A DNA stretch of 64,000 bases from an uncultured Micrococcaceae bacterium (GTDB lineage Bacteria > Actinomycetota > Actinomycetes > Actinomycetales > Micrococcaceae). The stretch is taken from positions 705,930 through 769,929 of the forward strand of contig CANNAD010000002.1 in assembly GCA_947502645.1 (NCBI GenBank). Direction: 5' to 3'. Each line of letters begins with the position of its first letter. Positions within the stretch are counted from its first letter, which is position 1. The notes under the pieces are model-generated. The model was given only the letters and a program-made list of their open reading frames with translations. It was not told the DNA's origin and searched no databases. The position numbers and the translations under genes are program-made. Below, in pieces: positions 54,923-62,776 of this stretch.

Positions 54923-55837
54923 CTAAACCTTTAAGTACCGGCGGAGGGTTAACATCGAGGAAAGTCCGGCCAGAAGCACAGCTAGAAGGATCAACCCTGG
55001 GGCAATCCACAACACTTGCATCGATGAGATGAAGGCAGTCTCAGGGTACTGCTTGGCCAGCCATCCACCAACAGCGAAATGCGAAATCGACCACAACGTC
55101 GCGGATGCCAAGGCCGCTCCAACGACAGCCGCAATGACCCCCTCAAGCACAAACGGCAATTGGATGACGGCCTTCGACGCGCCGACGAGCCGCATGATGC
55201 CGGTCTCCCGACGTCGGCTGAACGCCGAAAGGCGGATTGTCGTGGCGATCAGCAATATCGCACACACCAGCATGACGCCCGCGATCACCAGCGCGATCCC
55301 CGACGCGAAGTTAATCACCGAGAAAACCTTTTCAAGGAGTTCACGCTGATCAATGACCACTTCAACGCCCGGCAACGATGAGAACGCCTCGTTGATGACT
55401 TCGTACTTCTCCGGGTCTTTCAGGCTGACCCTGAAAGACTCCGGTAGTTGATCAGCAGTCACTGAGTCCACGATGGGCGAGTTCGCGAACTGGTCGCGGA
55501 AGTGAGCCAGGGCTTGCTCCTGCGACTCATACTCCACGGTGTCAACATATTGCTGGACACTGGGGGAATCCAGAACGCCCCTGATCCCTTCGCGCTGTTC
55601 ATCAGTCACAGAGCCCTGTGCACATGTCGCGGCCGAAGAAGACTCTCCACACAGGAAAATGGCTACCTGAACCTTATCGTACCAATAGCCCTTCATCTGG
55701 TTGATCTGAAGCTGCAGCAGCCCTGCGGCGCCCACGAAAGTCAGGGAAACGAAGGTCACCAGGATGACCGAGACCACCATGGAGAGGTTTCGACGCAGAC
55801 CCGAACCGATTTCACCAAGGATGAATGCGAGCCTCAT
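54923..55837 (-). CDS. ftsX: Cell division ABC transporter permease FtsX
   Basis: A 304-residue membrane subunit of FtsEX. An N-terminal helix ([24 protein letters not shown]) is followed by an extracellular domain (residues about 45-170) containing two cysteines ([10 protein letters not shown]). Three C-terminal helices make up a FtsX/MacB-type core ([24 protein letters not shown]). The extracellular loop is where partner hydrolases bind. Overlaps ftsE by ATGA and is followed by the M23 gene 28 bases later. Confidence 0.95.
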   Translation of the reverse strand: MRLAFILGEIGSGLRRNLSMVVSVILVTFVSLTFVGAAGLLQLQINQMKGYWYDKVQVAIFLCGESSSAATCAQGSVTDEQREGIRGVLDSPSVQQYVDTVEYESQEQALAHFRDQFANSPIVDSVTADQLPESFRVSLKDPEKYEVINEAFSSLPGVEVVIDQRELLEKVFSVINFASGIALVIAGVMLVCAILLIATTIRLSAFSRRRETGIMRLVGASKAVIQLPFVLEGVIAAVVGAALASATLWSISHFAVGGWLAKQYPETAFISSMQVLWIAPGLILLAVLLAGLSSMLTLRRYLKV

Positions 55838-56535
55838 TCGGCAACCTTCGATTCGCCGATGTAGATACCATGGGCCTCATCGCGAACCACGAGACCATTA
55901 CGCAGTTCCACGACACGTTTACGCATGGAATTGACGATATCGTCGTCGTGCGTTGCCATGACGACCGTGGTCCCATTCTGATTGATCCGGTCCAGAACGT
56001 TCATGATGCCCGCCGACGTGGTCGGGTCCAGATTTCCGGTTGGTTCATCGGCAAGCAGAATGCCTGGCTTGTTGACGATCGCGCGTGCGATAGCAACGCG
56101 TTGCTGCTCACCGCCTGACAGTTCATGCGGCATACGCTGATTTTTGCCCTCCAGGCCGACAGTCTTCAGGACCTCAGGGACCGTTTCCTTGATGACGGCG
56201 CGGCTCCTCCCAATAACCTGCATGGCAAAGGCGACGTTCGCGAAGACAGTCTTGTTGGGCAGCAGCCGGAAGTCCTGAAAGACCACGCCGATTCCGCGAC
56301 GAAGCCTGGGCACCCTCCAACTGGGAATATTCGCCACATTCTGACCCGCAACGTATACAGAGCCCCGTGAAGCCCGGTCCTCCTTGAGCACGAGCCGGAG
56401 AAACGTAGACTTACCTGAACCCGATGCACCGACAAGAAATACGAACTCACCCCGGTCGACTTCTATACTCACGGAGTCGAGGGCAGGCCGCGAATTTTGG
56501 TCGTAGATCTTGGTGACCTGATCAAATCGAATCAT
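55834..56535 (-). CDS. ftsE: Cell division ATP-binding protein FtsE
   Basis: A 233-residue ABC ATPase coupling ATP hydrolysis to FtsX conformational change at the division site. It starts [12 protein letters not shown], with Walker [17 protein letters not shown]-loop [13 protein letters not shown], signature [14 protein letters not shown], Walker [14 protein letters not shown] and [11 protein letters not shown] 56535 is preferred over an in-frame start nine codons earlier because the family begins at MIRF. Confidence 0.96.
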   Translation of the reverse strand: MIRFDQVTKIYDQNSRPALDSVSIEVDRGEFVFLVGASGSGKSTFLRLVLKEDRASRGSVYVAGQNVANIPSWRVPRLRRGIGVVFQDFRLLPNKTVFANVAFAMQVIGRSRAVIKETVPEVLKTVGLEGKNQRMPHELSGGEQQRVAIARAIVNKPGILLADEPTGNLDPTTSAGIMNVLDRINQNGTTVVMATHDDDIVNSMRKRVVELRNGLVVRDEAHGIYIGESKVAE

Positions 56536-56699
56536 GACTACTCTGCGCCCAAACCTTCGCACCGGACCTTGGGCTTTTGTTGGGGGAAGAAAGCTCCGGC
56601 TCCTCGACTATAGCGAGCACCACCAACGATGGCCGATACTCTGATCGGGCGTGTCGTTGAGCGCCCAACCTCATAGATCCGTTCGTTTGAACCTACGAC

Positions 56700-57812
56700 T
56701 TATTGCGAGTTGCGGGTATTGGTGCGCCAGCGAATCCCAGCATCAATGAAGTCGTCGATTTCGCCGTCGAACACTGCCGAGGGATTGCCAACCTCATGTT
56801 CTGTGCGTAGATCCTTGACCATCTGGTACGGGTTTAATACGTAAGAGCGCATCTGGTCTCCCCAGGACGCCTTGACGTCTCCTGCCAGGGCCTTTTTCTC
56901 TGCGCTCTCCTCTTCCTTCTTGAGAACAAGAAGCCTTGACTGAAGGACGCGAAGGGCTGCCGCCCGGTTTTGAATCTGCGATTTCTCGTTCTGCATGGAG
57001 ACGACAACGCCAGTAGGGATGTGAGTGAGCCGAACCGCTGAGTCCGTTGTATTCACGGACTGCCCTCCCGGGCCTGAGGAACGGAAAACATCCACCTTGA
57101 TCTCGTTGTCTGGAACGTCAATGCTGTCCGTTCCCTCGATCAGCGGAATAACCTCGACCGCGGCGAAGGATGTCTGACGGCGGCCCTGGTTGTCGAAGGG
57201 GCTGATGCGGACCAGCCGGTGCGTACCTGCTTCCACGGACAATGTGCCGTACGCATAAGGTGCTTTGACTTCAAAGGTGGCCGACTTGAGCCCTGCTTCT
57301 TCTGCATACGAGGTGTCAAGAATTTGTGTGGGGTATCCCCGACGCTCTGCCCAGCGCAAATACATGCGTAGCAGCATTTCCGCGAAGTCAGCAGCGTCGA
57401 CGCCGCCGGCCCCTGACCTGATGGTCACGACTGCTTCGCGTTCGTCGTATTCACCGGCCAGCAGGGTCACTATTTCCAGGTCTTGAAGTGACTTTCGGAG
57501 AGCCTGCAGTTCCTTCTCCGCCTCCCCCAGGGATGCGGCGTCGTTCTCTTCCTCGCTAAGTTCAACGAGAACCTCGAGGTCGTCAATTCTCGATTCGAGA
57601 CGTTCAAGGCGTTCCACGGTGCTCTGCCTGTGAGAGAGCTTCGACGTAACTTTTTGAGCAGCCGCCGGGTCATCCCACAGATTTGGTGCAGCGGCCTGCG
57701 CACTCAGGTCTTCGATGTCTTCTTTGAGCTCATCCACTTTCGAAACATTGACGATGGATGAATACGTTGCTCGGAGTGCGCGGATCTCCGCCGAAAAATC
57801 AGTAGCTGCCAT
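56700..57812 (-). CDS. prfB: Peptide chain release factor 2
   Basis: Recognises UAA and UGA. The 370-residue protein has the RF2 tripeptide SPF ([16 protein letters not shown]) and catalytic GGQ in [20 protein letters not shown] near residue 247. The gene is read in one frame with no in-frame UGA at the position of the E. coli programmed frameshift, so autoregulation by frameshifting is absent here. It is upstream of ftsE on the same strand, the usual actinobacterial order. Confidence 0.97.
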   Translation of the reverse strand: MAATDFSAEIRALRATYSSIVNVSKVDELKEDIEDLSAQAAAPNLWDDPAAAQKVTSKLSHRQSTVERLERLESRIDDLEVLVELSEEENDAASLGEAEKELQALRKSLQDLEIVTLLAGEYDEREAVVTIRSGAGGVDAADFAEMLLRMYLRWAERRGYPTQILDTSYAEEAGLKSATFEVKAPYAYGTLSVEAGTHRLVRISPFDNQGRRQTSFAAVEVIPLIEGTDSIDVPDNEIKVDVFRSSGPGGQSVNTTDSAVRLTHIPTGVVVSMQNEKSQIQNRAAALRVLQSRLLVLKKEEESAEKKALAGDVKASWGDQMRSYVLNPYQMVKDLRTEHEVGNPSAVFDGEIDDFIDAGIRWRTNTRNSQ

Positions 57813-57858
57813 GGTTCCTACAGCCTACGTCATCGCGACTGACCGGGTCATCCGACAT

Positions 57859-58332
57859 TCAGCGGCCCAGTCTGGGGCGGGAGTCGCTGACTGCGACGAT
57901 ATCTATACCGGCCGGCACGAGATAGTTGATGATAGGTGGATGCACCACCGCAGTCAGCACGACGTGCGCGGTCCTCCCTTCGGGAGCCCCGGTCTGACTC
58001 GAGATAGCGAGGTGGTTGAACCTCGTCGACGCGCCCGTCTTGGCAATGTAGTTGGCCGTTGCCTTCTGGACCGAACTATTCGTGAGTGCCGGAATGGGGC
58101 TCCCGCTCCCACCGTGCACTTCTCCAACCCCGAAATTGTCGGAGGCAGCCATCGATGCACTGTCAGCCACTGAGAGCAACTTTTTCTGCTCCAGATATAC
58201 GGCTGAAATAGCCATCACGACACTGAGGACCATGAGAGTGAGCAGGACATACCCAATGGCGAGAATCATGACCTGTCCTGATTCCTCGTCCTTCATATTC
58301 TGCAGCGCGCTGTCTTGACGCAAGCTTCTCAT
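57859..58332 (-). CDS. TadG-like secreted/membrane protein
   Basis: A 157-residue protein with N-terminal DEESGQVMILAIGYVLLTLMVLSVVMAISAVYLEQKKLLSVADSAS. This is the single-helix start of the Flp-pilus-assembly TadG-like group from actinobacterial Tad loci, followed by an extracytoplasmic domain. ATG 58332 overlaps the preceding stop (ATGA); the frame is open upstream but unlike the family. Last gene of the tad operon. Confidence 0.8.
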   Translation of the reverse strand: MRSLRQDSALQNMKDEESGQVMILAIGYVLLTLMVLSVVMAISAVYLEQKKLLSVADSASMAASDNFGVGEVHGGSGSPIPALTNSSVQKATANYIAKTGASTRFNHLAISSQTGAPEGRTAHVVLTAVVHPPIINYLVPAGIDIVAVSDSRPRLGR

Positions 58333-58814
58333 CCGAAACGCTCCACTATCTGTGTAGAGGTAGAGTGCACCACTCCCATCGAGCTGTTTCCACCGAAGCT
58401 CGGTACCAGCGGCAAAGGAACGGGGACACTGATGCTGACGGTGACAAATGAGCCCGGAGTCAGACACACCTCAGAGCAGGAAATGCTCATCTCCAGAGTT
58501 GCCGGATCGAAGCCGAAATCTGCCACGGCGACTGCTGCGGCCTGACGTGCGCGTGCTTGGCCCTCCCCTGGTGCTTCCGCTTCGACATACACCTTCGCCG
58601 CCTGATCCGCTGCCCCGACGACAGCAAAAGAGCCACCCTGCAGCTGCGCCGCCGTGATAATGATGTAAACCATAGGCACCAGCAGCAGCAATCCAAGAAC
58701 CACGAACTCCAAAACCGCGCTTCCGCGCTCCCTGTCGGCGCTCTCTGGACATGCAGCGAGCCTTACCCGACCCCTGAGCGCTTCCGCGAGGGAATCAATT
58801 CTGGAGAGCAGCAT
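58329..58814 (-). CDS. TadE-like pseudopilin
   Basis: A 161-residue protein with a TadE signature ERGSAVLEFVVLGLLLLVPMVYIIITAAQ about 30 residues in, then an extracytoplasmic region with one CxxxC pair (SCSEVC). TadE proteins carry pilin-like N-terminal helices processed by a prepilin peptidase and assist Tad pilus or secretion assembly. Overlaps the second TadE gene by 20 bases. Confidence 0.82.
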   Translation of the reverse strand: MLLSRIDSLAEALRGRVRLAACPESADRERGSAVLEFVVLGLLLLVPMVYIIITAAQLQGGSFAVVGAADQAAKVYVEAEAPGEGQARARQAAAVAVADFGFDPATLEMSISCSEVCLTPGSFVTVSISVPVPLPLVPSFGGNSSMGVVHSTSTQIVERFG

Positions 58815-59214
58815 GCCCCGTCACCACCAGGACGTTCGATGGGCCGAAGAGACCCAACACGGGAAGGGGTGCACGGACCGTGACGTTCAGGGTTGGCACG
58901 CCAAAAGCGTTATCCTGAGCCACCGTAATGTCCTGAGCGAACGAGCCACTGATCGATCCTCGGATCAGCGTTTCAGTGCGGGCTTCAGCATCGGCGGGCG
59001 TGCGATCAGCCAAGGTCCCGAACCGTGCCCCCGAAGCCGCGGCATCGATCAGCGTATTTCGTACATGCAGCACCAGCATGAGCTGAATAATGGACATGAA
59101 GATGACCGTCAGCAGGCCCCCCACCATGACGAAATCCACGACTGCGGCTCCAGTCTCTTTGCTGTGGGAGGAATCCTTGAGCCTATTACGGAGCCTTTCG
59201 ACGATGACCTTCAT
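58795..59214 (-). CDS. TadE-like pseudopilin
   Basis: A 139-residue protein with TGAAVVDFVMVGGLLTVIFMSIIQLMLVLHVRNTLIDAAASGAR, a TadE-type helix in which Asp replaces the usual Glu at the pilin position. An extracytoplasmic tail of about 75 residues follows. ATG immediately follows the stop of the 77-residue gene (TAGATG). Part of the same Tad transcript. Confidence 0.82.
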   Translation of the reverse strand: MKVIVERLRNRLKDSSHSKETGAAVVDFVMVGGLLTVIFMSIIQLMLVLHVRNTLIDAAASGARFGTLADRTPADAEARTETLIRGSISGSFAQDITVAQDNAFGVPTLNVTVRAPLPVLGLFGPSNVLVVTGHAALQN

Positions 59215-59448
59215 CTATCCCGTAATCCGGCCCATTGCGTCCTGGAACATTGCGGCCAGCTGGTCCTGGGCCAGTGCCAACAAGCCCGCGACAAGTACAG
59301 CCGACATCAGGGTGATCATGACCCATCCCGGAACATCTCCCCGCTCGCCATCATGCGGGTTCCGCGCCAACGAGATACGCAGCATGAGCGCAGCAACGAC
59401 TCCTGAAAGGAGAGCGAACATACGCAGGGGATTGCTGTTGAGACTCAT
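59215..59448 (-). CDS. Small Flp/DUF4244-like pilin candidate
   Basis: A 77-residue protein with two hydrophobic segments. The second, GWVMITLMSAVLVAGLLALAQDQ, follows a charged GERGDVP and resembles the short pilin-like proteins at this position in actinobacterial Tad loci. The leader has AAAGGA and is AT-rich. In the absence of another candidate in the operon it may be the major fibre or pseudopilin subunit. The classical Flp processing site (G/ExxxxEY) is not clear, so function is inferred. Confidence 0.65.
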   Translation of the reverse strand: MSLNSNPLRMFALLSGVVAALMLRISLARNPHDGERGDVPGWVMITLMSAVLVAGLLALAQDQLAAMFQDAMGRITG

Positions 59449-59519
59449 AATTTTTTCCTTTTCGTGCGGTGAGACTGAAATGTCGATTTATTTGGATAGA
59501 TAGGTAGAAAGACGGCGGC

Positions 59520-60461
59520 TTACAGGCCCAAATCAAGCAAAGCGACCCCTGGGAATATTGCGAAAACGATGGAAAGGGGAAGAACACCAAAGACCAAGGG
59601 GACCATCATCCCGATTTCCTTGCGTCCCGCTGACTCCATGAGATCCCTTTTGGCCATGTCGCGGACATCCTGGGCCTGAGCACGAAGGACATCAGCCAGA
59701 GGAGTACCACGTTCCACCGCAACGGTGATTCCGTCGACGAAGCGAGCAAGCGGCGCGAGTTCGGTCCTGTTGGAAAACTCCTTCAACGCCGACAACAGCG
59801 GCGCGCCCGATCTGGTTTCAGCAAGAACCGTGGCGAACTCTTTACTGAGCTCCCCCTGGGCAGTCCGGCAGATACGTTCCAGAGCCCCGACCGCACTTTC
59901 TCCTGCACTCACGGCCAGGGCCATGAGCTCAGCAAGACTGGGAAACTCTGCCAGCATTTTCGCTTCCCTGCTCTTGATTTTCATTCCAAGGACGTAGTCC
60001 CTGAGAACAAAACCGCCAACAGCGCAACCGAGCAGCAACACCAATCCCAGAAGTCCATTGAACTTTCCGTTACTGGCCAGCATGCCCAGGAAGCCGGCAC
60101 CCGCCAGAAGCCCGACGCCGCCCCAGATAATTTGTTCCGCACGGAAATCAACGACGCTCTTGCTCGTTCCCGATTGGACCAACCGCTTGGCGAGGGAACC
60201 CGAAACCGGGTTGAACCGGTTTAGCCAGCTGACCGCGTCATGCAGGGCAGGGCGGAATATCCTTTCGAGTGGACCGAACGGTGTCACGTTTTCACCGCTG
60301 GCGCGAAACAGTCTTGAGCCCGCATCCATGGATTTCAACTGCGGAGCAACGCGCTCCACGAAACGCGGCTTCCGCATGAATGGAAGTCTCACAAAACTTA
60401 GCCAAAGGCCAGCACCAAGAGCAGACCCCAAGAGCACGCTCCATGCAACGGTGGCACTCAC
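59520..60461 (-). CDS. tadC: Type II secretion F-family inner-membrane protein (TadC)
   Basis: A 313-residue GspF-domain protein. Cytoplasmic helical domain motifs are AEFPSLAELMALAVSAGESAVGALERIC and GTPLADVLRAQAQDVRDMAKRDLMESAGRKEIGMMVP. Flanking hydrophobic helices include ALGAGLWLSFVRL near the N-terminus and LVFGVLPLSIVFAIFPG near the C-terminus. It forms the inner-membrane platform of the Tad machine with TadB. GTG start overlaps the tadB stop by four bases. Confidence 0.88.
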   Translation of the reverse strand: MSATVAWSVLLGSALGAGLWLSFVRLPFMRKPRFVERVAPQLKSMDAGSRLFRASGENVTPFGPLERIFRPALHDAVSWLNRFNPVSGSLAKRLVQSGTSKSVVDFRAEQIIWGGVGLLAGAGFLGMLASNGKFNGLLGLVLLLGCAVGGFVLRDYVLGMKIKSREAKMLAEFPSLAELMALAVSAGESAVGALERICRTAQGELSKEFATVLAETRSGAPLLSALKEFSNRTELAPLARFVDGITVAVERGTPLADVLRAQAQDVRDMAKRDLMESAGRKEIGMMVPLVFGVLPLSIVFAIFPGVALLDLGL

Positions 60462-61312
60462 TGGAGGACCCTTTCGTCTTCGGGCAGGGCACCAATTTTA
60501 ATCATGAGCCAGTAGCAGAAAACGGAGACCACGAGTCCCGCGACCAGCACACCGACACCAGCGGTGGTGTTATATGCTTCGACCGCTTCCGGCCGAGTAG
60601 CAAGCAGCATCAGAATGATCCACGGTGCGGCAACGGCCAGTCTCGCAGCACTCACGGTCCAGGATTGCCGCGCTTCAAGCTCACTGCGAGTTCTGGCGCT
60701 GTCACGGAGAAATTCCGACAGGGTTCCCAAGAGACGCCCGAGATCGGATCCTCCGACTTCACGCGTCATTCTCAACGCCTCAATGATTCTGTCGCCGACA
60801 GGGTCAGCCAGTCTTGCTTTCAATAAGAGCAGGGCCTCGTCAAACCGCCCCCCTGATCTGTAGTCAGCTCCGAACTCGTAGAAAGCGCTCCGCAGCTCGC
60901 TCGGCCCTTTCTCCCCAAGCTGAATGAGGGCTTCAGGAAGTGACAGACCCGCCCGGATGGCCGATCGAAGGTGATCTACGGCGTCGGGCCAGAGTTCCCG
61001 GAGGGAAGCTCTGCGTCGTTTCGCCCTCCACTGAACGATGACAAATGGAACAGCGGACCCAAAAAGCCCAAAACAGCCAGCAACCGGTGGCGCACCGGTT
61101 GTGACGTTGACGAGCAGGAAGACAAACAAGCCCACGGCTGCACATGAGAGCACAAGCCCGTGAGCCGAGACTCTTTCCACCCCGGCCTGGATGAGGAGTT
61201 CGTCAATCTTGTTTCTTCGAGCCGTCGACGGCGGTTTCTCCACGACCGGCCAAAAAGACCACCAGATCAGAAATAGTCCAATACCCAGGATCAGCCCAAG
61301 CAGCGCTGTCAT
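60458..61312 (-). CDS. tadB: Type II secretion F-family inner-membrane protein (TadB)
   Basis: A 284-residue GspF-domain protein: N-terminal helix LLGLILGIGLFLIWWSFWP, a second helical pair, then LPEALIQLGEKGPSELRSAFYEFGADYRSGGRFDEALLLLKARLADPVGDRIIEALRM and C-terminal helices. Partner of TadC in the membrane platform. ATG overlaps the cpaF stop (ATGA). Confidence 0.88.
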   Translation of the reverse strand: MTALLGLILGIGLFLIWWSFWPVVEKPPSTARRNKIDELLIQAGVERVSAHGLVLSCAAVGLFVFLLVNVTTGAPPVAGCFGLFGSAVPFVIVQWRAKRRRASLRELWPDAVDHLRSAIRAGLSLPEALIQLGEKGPSELRSAFYEFGADYRSGGRFDEALLLLKARLADPVGDRIIEALRMTREVGGSDLGRLLGTLSEFLRDSARTRSELEARQSWTVSAARLAVAAPWIILMLLATRPEAVEAYNTTAGVGVLVAGLVVSVFCYWLMIKIGALPEDERVLQ

Positions 61313-62535
61313 GCGTAAGTTCCCAGAAGTTCCGCGACGTTGTATCCCCGACGCAACAGCTTCTCGTCATCCGTCAGCCCGGATGCAGCCACAACCAGCT
61401 CTCCGTTTACCCGTTTGAAAACGGACGTTGACTCGATGTTGCCGTTCTCAACGCGACGGCCCAACGCCAGAATCTCGGTGACTTCCCGCTTCCCTGTTGC
61501 AGACCTCGAGCAGTGAACCACCAGATCAATGCATGAAGCGACCGTGGGAACCACAAAATCGCTGGAAATATTTTCGCCGGCCAGCAGTGGCAACGTGCAT
61601 ATTTTAGTGACAGCGTCATGGGCACTATTAGCGTGAACTGTGCACATTCCCGGCAGGCCTGAGTTCAGGGCGATCAGCATGTCCAGGCTTTCGGCTTCCC
61701 TGACTTCACCGACGACCAACCTGTCGGGCCGCATCCGGAGGGCTTCCTTTACGAGCCGCCTCATGGGGATCTCTCCGCCCCCTTCCAGATTGGCCTGCCG
61801 ACATTGCAGCCCGACCACGTCTCGCAGCGGTAACTGAAGTTCAAAGATCTCTTCTACCGTCACCACCCGCTCGCGTGATCCGATACCTGCGGCCAGACAA
61901 TTGAGCATCGTCGTCTTGCCAGCCTGGGTTGCACCGGATACCAGGACATTCATGCCGCTCGAGACCGCAGCACCGAGAAAACGGGCCCCTTGAGGCGTCA
62001 GCGATCCCAACTCCACGAGATGTTCAAGCCTGGTGGCACGGGCTATGAACTTTCTGATGTTGACGGCCCAGTGACGACGGGTGACGTCCGGGATGACTAC
62101 GTGCAGACGCGAACCGTCGGGCAATGCAGCATCGACGAACGGAGAGGAAAGATCCAGACGACGTCCTGAGGATTTAAGCATTCGCTCCACCAGGTCCTTG
62201 ACCTGCTGTTCCGTGATGGTCAGGGAGGTCAACTCCGACTCCCCCGCTCTGGCGACATATATCTCCGACGGCGAGTTGATCCAGATCTCTTCTATCGTTG
62301 GATCATCGAGGAGCGGCTGGAGAACGCCAAAGCCTGCTACGGCATCGTAAACGTGCTGTCGCACGCGATCCACAGCACCAAGAGGAGGCACAACGCCCAG
62401 CAGGGACCGCTCGTCATAGTCGCTGATAGCGGCGTCCACCAGACGTCGAACTTCCGAGCTCTGCTTCGCTGGATCAAGGCCTCGGTGTCGAATGAGGCTA
62501 CGAACCTCATCCTCCACGATACGCACTGCTTCCAT
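61309..62535 (-). CDS. cpaF: CpaF/TadA secretion ATPase
   Basis: A 408-residue hexameric secretion ATPase powering the Tad machine. The N-terminal helical region precedes DDPTIEEIWINSPSEIYVA. Walker A is SGATQAGKTTMLNCLAAG (unusual residues but GxxxxGKT intact). The Asp box is VTVEEIFELQLP, Walker B-type PDRLVVGEVREAESLDML, and the His box GLPGMCTVHANSAHDAVTKI. First gene of a minus-strand operon cpaF-tadB-tadC-small pilin-tadE-tadE-tadG; the three ATPase/platform genes overlap by four bases each. Confidence 0.93.
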   Translation of the reverse strand: MEAVRIVEDEVRSLIRHRGLDPAKQSSEVRRLVDAAISDYDERSLLGVVPPLGAVDRVRQHVYDAVAGFGVLQPLLDDPTIEEIWINSPSEIYVARAGESELTSLTITEQQVKDLVERMLKSSGRRLDLSSPFVDAALPDGSRLHVVIPDVTRRHWAVNIRKFIARATRLEHLVELGSLTPQGARFLGAAVSSGMNVLVSGATQAGKTTMLNCLAAGIGSRERVVTVEEIFELQLPLRDVVGLQCRQANLEGGGEIPMRRLVKEALRMRPDRLVVGEVREAESLDMLIALNSGLPGMCTVHANSAHDAVTKICTLPLLAGENISSDFVVPTVASCIDLVVHCSRSATGKREVTEILALGRRVENGNIESTSVFKRVNGELVVAASGLTDDEKLLRRGYNVAELLGTYA

Positions 62536-62650
62536 AGCTTTACCCCCGAAGTTGCCCTACTAGACGCATCTGCCGTTCACAGATAACTGTCGCTATCAAT
62601 TACGACCGTGTTTTTAGGTTACCGGATCAACAACTCGGTCGAGTATTCCT

Positions 62651-62659
62651 TGTGGATAA
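62651..62659 (-). promoter_or_regulatory. Isolated DnaA-box match TTATCCACA
   Basis: A perfect TTATCCACA (minus strand) in the 241-base divergent spacer between cpaF and the GH25 gene. The spacer also holds a near-perfect palindrome GTAACACGTGTAAC at 62693-62706. Neither has an assigned regulator; a lone DnaA box is weak evidence. Confidence 0.35.
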
Positions 62660-62776
62660 CCATTTTCCGGATCGTTTACATTGGCCACTCTGGTAACACG
62701 TGTAACGTTCCGGTATTCTTTGAGCGTATTGGCCTGGTCTTTGTGCTAGGGCCTTCCGAAAAGCTGGAGATTTTCT

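Noticed and set aside
57700..57812. Programmed frameshift in prfB
   Set aside because: The gene reads in a single frame from ATG 57812 through SPF and GGQ, with no early in-frame UGA.
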